From the NCBI GenBank assembly GCA_033297075.1, contig MU858057.1, positions 1 to 64,000 of the forward strand: DNA of 64,000 nucleotides, in the 5' to 3' direction. The stretch comes from Rhypophila decipiens (Eukaryota; Ascomycota; Sordariomycetes; Sordariales; Naviculisporaceae). Below are positions 54,786-64,000 of the stretch, one piece after another. A model generated the notes under the pieces. It was not told the origin of the DNA. It was given only the letters and a program-made list of their open reading frames with translations, and did not search any database. Position numbers and translations under genes: made by a program. The number at the start of each line of letters is the position of its first letter. Position 1 is the stretch's first letter.

Positions 54786-56309
54786 CTACTTGGCTACGGG
54801 GTAGTCCTTCAAATGATAGCTCTTGAGTTTGACAAACTGGTCGAAGCCAAATTTGCTCAACGTCTGGCCCTTTCCAGAGTTTTTCCATCCTGTCCATGCG
54901 AGGTCCTATGATTGTCTCAGTCAGCGGGTTGAACGAGAGCGGAATGCAAGCCGGGGAAAAGTCTTACCGGGCTAGGGTAATCACAGCGATTGACAAATAC
55001 AGTACCGGCCTCGACTTGGTCACAGAGTTCGTAACCCTTCTCCGTGTCCTTTGTCCATATGCTGGCTGTGAGTCCAAACTCGCTGTCGTTCATCAACTTG
55101 ACCGCCTCCTCATCGCTCGTCACCTTCATCACTGGGATAATAGGACCAAACGACTCTTCTCTCATGACCGTCATGGTGTGATCGACATTTGTTAGCAGGG
55201 TTGGCACCACAAAGTTGCCCTTCTCTGGCAAATTCTCAAAGGTAGGGTTCTCAGGGGTGGCATTCTTGGCCCCCTTGTCCAGCGCATCCTTGATGTGCGC
55301 CTCGATGGTTTCCTTGGACTTCTTGGAGATGACCGGTCCAAGATTTGTGTCCTTAGCCAAAGGATCTCCGAGCTTGTAGCCCTTGAGCACGTTCTGAACA
55401 GCGGCGACAAAGTCGTCGTGAATCTTCTCATCGACGTAAATGCGTTCCAGGGAGCAGCAACTTTGGCCAGAGTTAAAGACAGCTCCATCGACAATCTCCT
55501 CGGCTACCCAGGAAATGTCTACATCTCCACGGACGTATGCGGGATCCTTGCCACCGAGCTCGAGTCCAACATTGACAACGCGGTCTGATGCGGCAGATTG
55601 GACACCCAGACCGCCAGCCATGGAGCCGGTAAAGCAGATCAAGGAAATCTTGGGGTTTCGTACTATCGATTCGATAATCATGGGCGAGCCTGAGTGGAAG
55701 TATTGAATCACACCAGTGGGCAGCCCGGCTTCGGTGAAGGCCTTTGTGACCTGCTCAGCCACAGTGGGTGTCTGGGGCGAGGGCTTGAGGATGACCGAGT
55801 TGCCAGCGAGCAGGGCCGGAATCAGCGAGTTGACAAGACAGAGATATGGGTACTTGGAAGTGTCAGCAATGCTCAGTTTCCTCGCGTGAAGCTTTAGCAC
55901 ATACGTTCCATGGGAAGATGATCAGGACGGGTCCGACAGGGACCTTGCGGATGAACCTCTTGAAGCCCTTCTCGGCCTCGCCGTCCGTGTCCTTGAGGGC
56001 CTCGTCGCTAATCTTCAAGAGATACTCGGACCGCTTGACGGCGGTGGCAATTTCCTTGGCAGTATACGCGATGGGACGGCCCATCTGGACAGTGAGCTCC
56101 TCGCCGAGATCGTCTTGTTTTTGGGACAGGATGTCCAGAGCTTTGCGGACAATGATCTTTCTGTCGGCCAACTTGGTCTCGCGCCATGACTTGAAGGCCT
56201 CGACAGCGGTGTCGGGAATTAGTTCGAGTTCCACATCCGAGATACCATTGCGAACGATGATGGGTTCGTTGGTGGTGGGGGAAATGGTTTTGATGACCTC
56301 GACAGACAT
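54786..56309 (-). CDS. NAD(P)-dependent aldehyde dehydrogenase
   Basis: Three exons: 56309-55905, 55852-54968 and 54905-54786, all phase 0 with short introns, 469 residues (usual for the family). Motifs: IIFPWNYPY (nucleotide-binding side), LKPSPQTP, FTGSMAGG, ELGGKDP (Glu233, general base) and NSGQSCCSLERI with the catalytic Cys near 267-268, then EESFGPIIPV, SEFGLTASIW and the WTGWKNSGKG end. Family: class 3-like/succinic-semialdehyde-type ALDH oxidising aldehydes to acids; the substrate is unclear. There is no targeting signal. The canonical FTGS reads SMAGGLG instead of the commoner STxxG. It shares a divergent promoter with ESF2. Confidence 0.9.
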
Positions 56310-56975
56310 GATCTGAGTCCAGTGGTAGTTGGTGTGTGTCTGTCTTTGAGTCTGTGAGGTTGGAGATGTCCAAGTGAGAGAAGGGGAGTGTTATTTCGAC
56401 TCGGTGAAACGATTTGCATCATCCAGTGTCGGGAAGCACAACAATGGCCAGGTGAACCGCCACTTCCCGCTTATAACCTGGGAGCTGCCCCTCCACCGAT
56501 GACCTACCCCCCTGTCTCCGTCCTCGGCACAGCTGATAAGATAAGCTTCACCATCTTTATCGTTATCGTCGGGGAAAAGTCACCCGCAAGTGTATTCCTA
56601 ATTCGAGACAAAATCGTGGTTCAAATATCAGAAAAGACAGTCGAGATACGATAGTAACTTGATGGTCCAAGTAGAAGCTAGATCCATTCTTGAATAGGTG
56701 CCAAGGGGACGTCATTGGCTCCATCCAAGTTTGGATTCCGTCAAGGTTCTCCATGCCGCTGGGAAGTGGGCGTGCACGGACCATTAACTTTATGGCCCAG
56801 AATTTTTTTGGATCGAGTGCTGGATCAACAGATGCAAGTTTGCTCGTTTCGCAATCAAGATCTCATTCCACACTTGCAAATTGCACCAACTCCAAACAGC
56901 CAAGAAACACGACCGGTCATATACAAATCCTGTGACTGTTGGTTTCCAGAAAACAGCAATTACCACACCGACAAA
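56310..56975. other. Divergent promoter region
   Basis: Between aldehyde dehydrogenase (minus) and ESF2 (plus). The ESF2 frame is open upstream to about 56715 but without supporting content. No other feature seen. Confidence 0.5.
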
Positions 56976-58103
56976 ATGTCTGCAAACCGAAGGAGGAACC
57001 AGTTCCTCGACGCAGGCGACAGCGACGACGACAGCATCGGTGCGGAGTACGGCTCGGACGACGAGGGCTTTGTGAAGGGCACAGGAAAACGGAGGAAGCT
57101 AGAAATTTCCGACTCGGAAGCGAGCGACCTCGAAGATGACTACAATAACAAGAACGCCGAAGGCAACTCTGTAGCAAATCTCCAAGAACAACCGCTCCAG
57201 GAAGGAAAACGGAGGGAGCTAGAAACTCCTGACTCGGATGCGAGCGACCTCGAAGATGACAACGACGCCAAAGGCAACTCGGTAGCAAATCCCCAAGAAC
57301 AACGGCCTCAAGATGACGAATCCAAATCCGACACCACAACCACCAAAAAACCCAAGAAAACCTCGTCCTCCTCCAAAGAAATATCCCTCCCCTCCCAAGT
57401 CAAACCCATCACAAAAAAGAACCTAGTCTCAACCCAATCCGCAATAAAAAAATCAGGAGTAGTCTACCTCTCCCGCATCCCCCCCTTCATGAAGCCAGCA
57501 AAAGTGCGCTCCCTCCTAGAACCATACGGCAAAATAAACCGCATGTTCCTCGCCCCTGAAGATCCCACCGCCCACGCTCGCCGCGTCCGCGCAGGCGGCA
57601 ACAAGAAGAAATCCTACACAGAAGGCTGGGTCGAATTCGTCAACAAAAAAGACGCCAAGAAAGTCTGCGAGCTCCTCAACGCAACCACCATCGGCGGCAA
57701 AAAGGGGGGTTATTATCGCGACGATATCTGGAATCTGCTTTATCTCAAGGGGTTTAAATGGCATAATCTGACTGAGCAGATTGCTGCCGAGACGGCGGAA
57801 CGACAGTCGCGCTTGAGGGCCGAGATTAGCAAGAGTACCAAGGAGAACCAGGAGTTTGTCCGGAATTTGGAACGGGCCAAGGTGCAAGACGGCAGGGCGG
57901 CCAAGAATGAGATCAAGAAGAAGAGGAAGCAGGGGCTTGATGAGGCGGGCGAGACTGAGACTGCCGCTGGTGGAGAGGATGCGGCAGAAGGAGGCAAAAA
58001 CAGACGGTCTACGTTCAAACAGGTTCCGCTGGCCAAGAAGAGGAAAGTCGATGATGGGGAAATGCCAGAGCTGAAGCGAGTCTCTAGCAAAGTCTTGGGG
58101 TAG
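56976..58103 (+). CDS. ESF2: Pre-rRNA processing protein Esf2 (ABT1-like)
   Basis: Single exon, 375 residues, starting MSANRRRNQFLDAGD in an ACAAAATGTC context. The frame runs open upstream, but this is the start that fits the acidic N-terminus. Its core holds one RNA-recognition motif: SGVVYLSRIPPFMKPAKVR, with KSYTEGWVEF as RNP1-like. The typical KKGGYYRDDIWNLLYLKGFKWHNLTEQ block follows, then a basic coiled C-terminus (KNEIKKKRKQ) with a nuclear signal. Known role: yeast Esf2 acts in SSU processome assembly with Dbp8 for 18S rRNA maturation; nucleolar. The acidic N-terminal part contains an internal duplication of about 35-40 residues (GKRRKLE...NSVANLQEQ and GKRRELE...NSVANPQEQ). Confidence 0.9.
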   Translation: MSANRRRNQFLDAGDSDDDSIGAEYGSDDEGFVKGTGKRRKLEISDSEASDLEDDYNNKNAEGNSVANLQEQPLQEGKRRELETPDSDASDLEDDNDAKGNSVANPQEQRPQDDESKSDTTTTKKPKKTSSSSKEISLPSQVKPITKKNLVSTQSAIKKSGVVYLSRIPPFMKPAKVRSLLEPYGKINRMFLAPEDPTAHARRVRAGGNKKKSYTEGWVEFVNKKDAKKVCELLNATTIGGKKGGYYRDDIWNLLYLKGFKWHNLTEQIAAETAERQSRLRAEISKSTKENQEFVRNLERAKVQDGRAAKNEIKKKRKQGLDEAGETETAAGGEDAAEGGKNRRSTFKQVPLAKKRKVDDGEMPELKRVSSKVLG

Positions 58104-58503
58104 TTTATGGAAGTTGTCGAATGTCGTACGGAGACGTCTTCGCAAGTTCGGCGATAAGTGGGCGAAAAGTGCTGCAGAGTCAATTTGACCTGGGAGACCA
58201 TATAGATCAATATACCCCTGAACGCAATTAGTTTTACGATCTGTACTGTAAGTGAGCACACGAGGCTATTGTGCTAATTTGGACGAATCGAGCAGTCAAC
58301 CAAACAATAGGAGAAAACGTGATCGCAATGTTCAGATTGAATTTCTCGTATTACCTCCAGAGTAAGATGAGATGAAACCGACAAAGTGATCATCAGTTGG
58401 ATATATAATCATAAACGAGGATGATCCTCTCCTTTTCCCTTGGCCCAAAATTCGGGAGAAATGCTATATTCCATGAGCTACGCACCGTCTTGATACAGAC
58501 CAT
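58104..58503. other. Convergent 3' region
   Basis: Between ESF2 and NMD3. No gene recognised. Confidence 0.5.
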
Positions 58504-60163
58504 TTACTGCTCATCCTGAATGTCAAGCTCATCAAAGTCGTCCAGCAGCTCATCCATATTCACCTTGGGCGCGTCGTCGTCCTCGCCCATAGTCATCTCC
58601 GTGTCCGCCACACTCATGGCATCTGGATCCGCCTTCTTCGTCTTCTTGGTATTCTTGTAGAGCGCCAACGCAGCCCGCAGCTCCTCGTCCTCCTCGACAT
58701 CCCGCAAGAAGGCCTCGTACTCGGCGTCCATGCGCGCCTGGTCTGCCGCCTTGGGGAGAAGGTCGCCCTCGTCCTTGGCCATGCGCTTCAGCTTCCAGAC
58801 ACGCTTCTTGTTCTTGCGCTTGTTGGGATAGTGCTTCTTGACGAGCATCACGTCGGGCACTCTTTGTCCATATGTCTTGGACTCCTCGATCGCGTCCAAC
58901 AATGACGAGTTGAATTGTGTCCCCGTCAGGAGGTAGCCCATCACCGAGTCGCCAGCGTGGAGAATGTTGCCGAAATGGGTCCGGGCCAGGTAGGTGGTAT
59001 CATTCCGTCCAAGGTCGGAGGCGCGAGCGACCGTCGCTTCGCCCACGCGCCATTTGCCATTGGTAATGTTGGTTTGGTCAATGTCTAGGACAATAAACTC
59101 CACCATCTCTGGCGAACCGGCCAGCGGCATAAAGGGCGCCCGCCAGTACACGTCGGCGCTGATGTCTGCTGTTTGGAGAGTGTTGGGGTCAAGCAGGTTG
59201 ATGGCGGTTCCTACTCGGTGGCAGATTAGTAACGGGGAGATGTTGCCAATCTGCCTGGCGAGTTTGAGTGGGAGCGCGACCAAATCATCTCTGCAAATGG
59301 GTACGATCTCCACGGATGTGCTGAATTTGTATGATTTATTGCCCGTGTGGGTATCGGCCGAGATGAGATGCCTTGACTCCTTCATGTGAATCGGCACCAC
59401 CGACTTGAGGAACGAGAGGAAGGCGTCGGCTTGGTTTTTTTGCGCAAAGTAGAAGTCGATACCATCCTTCTCTTCCTTGATGTTGATGGTGTCCTTGTGC
59501 GCCTGGTGTTTAAGGATCATCTGCTCGAGGAGGAGGAACGTCCTCTTGTGTGTGACCTTTTGTCGAACTTGTACCGATGCGCGCCAGACGTTTGCTGTGT
59601 ACGACTTGGCGCAGTCCTTGCATTGCTGTGAGGCAACGACGTAAACGACCTCGAAACTCTGCTGCATCACCAGACCCTCTCCGACCGAATCCTGCACTGT
59701 GATCTTGACCTTGATTCTCCGAGAATGGGGCTCCGTCCAGATAAATTTGGCGTCGACTATGCGGACTTTGCTCAGGTTCCTCAGCTTTTTCAGACATAGT
59801 GATAAAAGCTCTCGAGATTCAGGCGCCGCTGATATCCAACTGTTGGGAGGCAGAAGCCATCTGTCGCAGTCCTTGCAGAAATGCAGGACTCCTTCGCGCT
59901 GGATTCCTTGTGAGAGGTCGATACTGGACTTGAGGCAGTCGGAGCAACGAGAATCAGTCGAGATCGTACCGTCGATAGGGGTACCGCAGTCACAACAGAA
60001 GATCCTGGTAACGAGTGTCAGCACCGGATATTTCTTGTAAAAGATCTTCCCAATCTTCTATTCTTTTGCTTTCCCGAGATACTCACGTTGCGCCTGTCCG
60101 GGCACTGCCACCCAATTGGACCATGCTAGGCGTGGCCCCTGTGCCGGCCATGTCGATATCCAT
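58504..60163 (-). CDS. NMD3: 60S ribosomal export protein Nmd3
   Basis: Two exons, 60163-60087 and 60004-58504 (82-nt intron, phase 2), 525 residues. Four Cys pairs form the Nmd3 zinc region: CCDCG, CSDC, CKDCDRW and CKDC (about 28-140). The eIF5A/S1-like middle domain is followed by a hydrophilic tail. The C-terminus is a Lys/Arg then acidic region with an Leu-rich, acidic export-type end (MDELLDDFDELDIQDEQ), consistent with the CRM1-dependent export signal. Known role: Nmd3 binds the 60S subunit and recruits Crm1/Xpo1 for nuclear export. The exon 1 start MDIDMAGTGATPSMV is chosen because splicing restores TIFCCDCG. Confidence 0.95.
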
Positions 60164-60763
60164 GGTGATGGCTGTGATAGTGGTTGCTCAAGGTTGTAAG
60201 ATTGACTGCTTTAGATCTAAATCCGACAGTCGAAGGTCACAGGATCGTGTTGTAAAGCAGAGCTTAATGCACTTGTAGGAAATTAATCGACGGATGGGAC
60301 CTTCAGAAGTACAATAACAGCCTTAGCAGAAGGCGGGGCAGTCGACTGGAGAAATTTGTGACTGCCCAAAAAATTGCCCCGCGATGGTTGATAAGCAGCC
60401 GCTTATCAGTTCTGTGGCGTTCTGAGATGCCAAGCCCGAACCGCTTGGCTTCCACGCCACATTATGTAAACGTTCAGGCGGCGGTCCGGCTTTTGACAGG
60501 TCAGTGTCACGGTGACTCTATTCCGAATCCTTGGCACTTGCATGTTCCTGGGCTAAACGACGGAACAATTCGGTTACGTTGACACATGTATGGAGAATTT
60601 GACTTCAAATGGTGTGGACTAACCCGTATATATGAGTCAAACAACTGAGAAAGGATGCTCCTACCCATTGAACAAACAATATTTACTTAAGAATACTTAG
60701 GGATATCGCCGGCAGCCTGTTCCGTCGAAATATTGCGTTTTATTTCTGGTATCCGTAACTGTG
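60164..60763. other. Intergenic region upstream of NMD3
   Basis: NMD3 promoter and the 3' flank of the TPR gene on the same strand. No gene recognised. Confidence 0.5.
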
Positions 60764-61706
60764 TTATTTGCTTCCTCCCCCTCCGCTTCCTCCAAAGTTG
60801 AGACTATACCCACCAGTCTTTTCGTCCTTGACCATATTGAACTGATCAGTACTCAGCCCAAACGGCTTGAGCAACCCGTTCCCGAGATCTTTCAGCTTTC
60901 CCCACATCTCGCCAATCTCTTTTTGTTTCGCCTCTTCCATGCGAGGTGGCAGGGCTCTCAGCTGCGCCTTGACAATCTTCTTGTCGGCCAGACTCAGGTT
61001 GTCCATGGTCGTCAGCCTCTGGTAGTCCTTTTGCGCGTCCTCCAGATCTCGCCAACCCCCTAACTCGCTCTTGGCACGAGCTCTTCTCATGAGGGCCTTG
61101 GACCGTATCCTGGCAATGTCTTCCTGTCTCTTCCGTCGAGCGACATCTGCTGGACTGTCCGCTGCCGGGACTGCCGGGCCAGCCTTTGCGGCACCCGCGC
61201 TGACGATTTCTACCTCGACAACATCATCGTCCTCCTCTTTCACACCTTCAACGTTCTTGGTACCGGTATCATTATTCTCTTTCTCCTTTTCTTCTCGCTC
61301 CAGCTTGTCCAAGCCATCCAAAGCCTTGGTGGCATTTTCGACTGCCTCTTTCCACTCTTCCAGTTTCAGGTGACATGCAGCAACGTTGGATCGAAGCACG
61401 GCAAGATCATAGTCCAGGTAGTTTGGGCAGACGGCCAGAGCCTCGTCGTACTTGCTAATGGCAGCATCGTAATTACCCGACGTGAAGAGCGAGTTCGCTT
61501 CGGCTTTGTGCGTGTTGGATTCGGCTACCAGCGTCTGATGAGGTCAGAGTGTCTAGGTTAGCAAAGTTCAAGGCGTCAACCTGAGGGCCATGGGAACTTG
61601 CTTCTTCCTCCTCAGGCGAGAACCTGAGCTGGACCTCTTCTGCGTCTGCATCTGCACTTGGGTCGTTTGACGCCGGCGCGTCCTGAGGATTGGCAGTTGC
61701 TACCAT
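60764..61706 (-). CDS. TPR protein, TTC1-like
   Basis: Two exons, 61706-61581 and 61534-60764 (46-nt intron with CTAAC and CTGAC branch candidates), phase 0, 298 residues. The first exon is acidic (DADAEEVQLRFSPEEEEASS). TPR repeats follow: SNTHKAEANSLFTSGNYDAAISKYDEAL, LRSNVAACHLKLEEWKEA and KALMRRARAKSELGGWRDLEDAQKDYQ. An acidic insert (KEEDDDVVEVEIV) separates the repeats. The C-terminus is typical of the TTC1 family: WGKLKDLGNGLLKPFGLSTDQFNMVKDEKTGGY, then a Gly-rich end. Known: TTC1-type proteins are Hsp70/Hsp90 co-chaperones. The start at 61706 uses the first ATG in a GGCCATGG context. Confidence 0.88.
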
Positions 61707-63011
61707 GGCCAATGATCAATTTTCTCGTGTCCAGAGTATCTGATAGATAAGAAATCCGGCGAGCCGCAGGCAAGGGAGGTTGGGCGCAGAGAATCGGATG
61801 TTGGCAGCCAGACGCGATCAAGACGATGTGACGATGTCACTGTTTTTCACATGCGAGGGGCCTGACCAAGGATTTGGGTGCACTGCAGCTCTTGGAGAAC
61901 CCCTGTCGTTCACCCCTCCCTCAGCCGCAATTGGCCGCTAAAAGGTAAGGTGCCCCTGGACCGAACCATGCCTGTCTCCACTGGACCGTTGTCATCCGAA
62001 ACCCGTTGTTATCAAAACGACAACGAGATGCTGTGACAAGAGATATCTACCCTATCCACATCACTCCGAGATGGGAGAAAATTTTAGCTTTCCCTTGTGC
62101 TGTTTGGACGAAATACCGAGACAAAGAATTGTTCAGAGGGGACGAAAGAGGACCTGAATGCACTCCCGCGGCGAAATACCGCACACCGTCGCCTCGATTT
62201 CACACACTCAAGGTCAACAACAAGCTGCTTATCGCAAGATGCACCACCCAACCAGGGTCCATGATATTTTTTTTAGCAACCTTCCTCGGCTCCCCAGGGA
62301 AGTTGGCGATCCACTGCTGTAAACGGCCCGAGAAATTCCGCCGAAGCCGTTATGTCAAGGCTGTGAGCCGCTGGACGGTGAAGCTCTGTGTTGCATTACC
62401 GTTATCTTGGTGTCTTTGACGCGGTGGATCGGGAAATCCCGCCAGTGTTTTGAACAAAGCACACCATCGTCGGCCTCACCCTTTGATGAGGCTTTATTCC
62501 ACGGGAGAGGCTCAAAGTCGATGAGCTAAACAGTACATGAAGGTTCAGATGACAGGGGTATTGTGAGCAGTGTTACCCCGCAGCACATGCATGGTGAGCT
62601 ATCAAGGTTGCTGGTCCCTGGTCCGAGATCATGAAACTGCCCCCTCATAACCCGTAAACTCTCCACAGTGTAAAGTTCACGCCGAGTTGGGCTTGCCGTC
62701 ATCGCAACAAGATCCATTCTCAACTTCTCAAGGCTGTCTTCCTTCCCTACAATTCGGAGGGGCCAATCTTATTCCTTCCCTCGGGTGCCCGCCTCGACCC
62801 AATTTCAACTCTCCGTGACTCGCTCGAGCACCTCTCCCGATCTCACTTCTTCCTTTATAACAACTCACCTTCACACGGCTTTCAAATTCCATCGTTTTCT
62901 CATCATAGTACCTACCTATCTATACTGTTGACTCATTTACTGTGCTGCTGCAAGATATCACGCACTCTCAACCTCATCATAGAACATAGACCTTCACCTA
63001 CCATAGACAAC
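61707..63011. other. Divergent promoter region (1.3 kb)
   Basis: Between the TTC1-like gene (minus) and the HAD gene (plus). Includes a CT-rich 5' UTR-like stretch from about 62740. No gene recognised. Confidence 0.5.
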
Positions 63012-64000
63012 ATGGCACCAAGAACAGAGTAAGTGGAACACTGATATCTCGTCTACCTCCCAGAAATGCTAACAATGACCAGCTTCCCTCCCGTCAGGGC
63101 CTGCCTCTTTGACATGGACGGGCTCCTCCTCGACACGGAGGACATTTACACACTTTGCATCAACCTGATCCTCGAGAAATACCAGAGGGGTACTCTTCCT
63201 TGGAGCATCAAGGCCAAGCTGCAGGGTCGGCCCGGCCCCGCGGCCAACAAGCTGTTCCAGGACTGGGCCAAGCTCCCCATCGACCATGAGGAATATGTCA
63301 AGCAGTTATACACTCTTCAGGGCCAGCATTTCCCAGGCACCCAGCCTCTCCCCGGCGTCGAGCGTCTTCTGAGCGATCTCGGACGCACCCGCTTCTGGGA
63401 AGTTTCCAAGACCAAAGAAAGCGGCAACTCATCAGCCACTCAAACACCCCAGCGTGTCCACATAGCTCTGGCCACTTCGTCGCACGAATCTAACTTCCGG
63501 TTAAAAACGGCGCATCTGACCGAGCTCTTCTCCGTTTTCGAGGGCCACCGTCGTGTCCTCGGCGACGACAAGCGCATCCCAGCCGGCCGCGGCAAGCCAC
63601 TCCCCGATATCTACCTCCTCGCTCTCAAAACCATCAACGATTCCCTTCCCGCCGGCGAGAAGCCTATCACGCCCGAGGAATGCCTCGTCTTCGAGGACAG
63701 TGTCCCAGGTGTAGAGGCCGGTCGTCGCGCCGGCATGCGTGTGATCTGGTGCCCTCACCCCATGCTCAAGAAGGAGTACGCCGGTCGGGAAGCCGAGGTT
63801 CTCGCAGCCCGGACCGGTGAGGCGGGCGATGTCGACGTGCACCAGCTGGGCGAGATTGATGACGGATGGGCCGAGTATCTGCCCACGCTAGTGGATTTCC
63901 CATATGAGAAGTATGGCGTCGTGGTGCCTCCTGTCGAGGTAGAGGAGGACCCGGTAATGAAGAGCACCGGCACTATTGATGACGGCGAGGAACTTCAGTC
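63012..64000 (+). CDS. HAD-superfamily phosphatase, partial (3' end outside the window)
   Basis: Two exons in view, 63012-63028 and 63083 onwards (54-nt intron, GTAAGT donor, TGACCAG acceptor). The first exon codes MAPRT plus two bases, and the second restores FPPVRACLFDMDGLLLDTED. HAD motif I is DMDGLLLD, motif II-like is LATSSHESNFRLK, motif III a downstream Lys in GRGKPLPDIYL, and motif IV is FEDSVPGVEAGRRAGM. Similarity is closest to the pseudouridine-5'-phosphatase/2-deoxyglucose-phosphatase group. The reaction would be Mg-dependent dephosphorylation of a small phosphoester in the cytosol. The frame is still open at 64000, so the stop lies beyond the window. Confidence 0.88.

Noticed and set aside
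1..64000. CRISPR arrays, operons, prokaryotic elements
   Set aside because: The window is eukaryotic; no spaced direct-repeat arrays beyond the short tandem repeats described.

Overview
The window is nuclear DNA of a filamentous ascomycete (Pezizomycotina, most likely Sordariomycetes). Several things point there: mostly short spliceosomal introns (about 46-90 nt, often with GTAAGT/GTGAGT donors and CTAAC/CTGAC branch sites), moderate GC content, genes on both strands with no operons, a Zn(II)2Cys6 regulator, a fungal NOD-like receptor, an I78 protease inhibitor, and fungal housekeeping genes (SGT2, TMA20, ESF2, NMD3, ASA1, ERG8, GAL1). No species can be named from the sequence alone. All coordinates and splice sites were worked out by eye from frame continuity and consensus sites, without alignment to databases.

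Left part (1-20 kb): a cysteine-rich secreted protein with a beta/gamma-crystallin-like fold signature (366-1094, minus), a degraded TIR-type element (2452-2845), an alpha/beta hydrolase and a short-chain dehydrogenase (both minus), an unrecognised multi-exon membrane protein (6819-8623, minus) whose 3' end runs into a tRNA-like relic, a broken aspartyl-tRNA synthetase paralogue (9830-11557), an I78-type protease inhibitor, TMA20, an UNC93-like transporter, a MITE with 52-bp arms (17136-17317) and an Atg33-like mitophagy protein.

Middle (20-38 kb): a 907-residue Zn2Cys6 factor, a 3.6-kb gene-free divergent region, ASA1 (TTT/TORC assembly), a 37-residue metallothionein with 9 cysteines, galactokinase, a membrane RING-CH ubiquitin ligase, SGT2 (whose first coding exon is just the ATG) and an intron-containing tRNA-Leu(CAG).

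Right part (38-64 kb): an alpha/beta-hydrolase/NACHT/ankyrin NOD-like receptor carrying two nonsense codons and two single-base frameshifts, a 1193-residue PPR protein, phosphomevalonate kinase ERG8, a small CRIB-like Ser-rich protein, an aldehyde dehydrogenase, ESF2, NMD3, a TTC1-like TPR protein, and the 5' part of a HAD phosphatase that runs off the end.

The genes do not form a recognisable biosynthetic cluster. Thematically there is a ribosome-biogenesis/translation group (TMA20, ESF2, NMD3, AspRS relic) and a proteostasis group (SGT2, ASA1, RING-CH, TTC1-like), interspersed with accessory loci (secreted protein, NLR relic, MITEs) where the most unusual observations lie.
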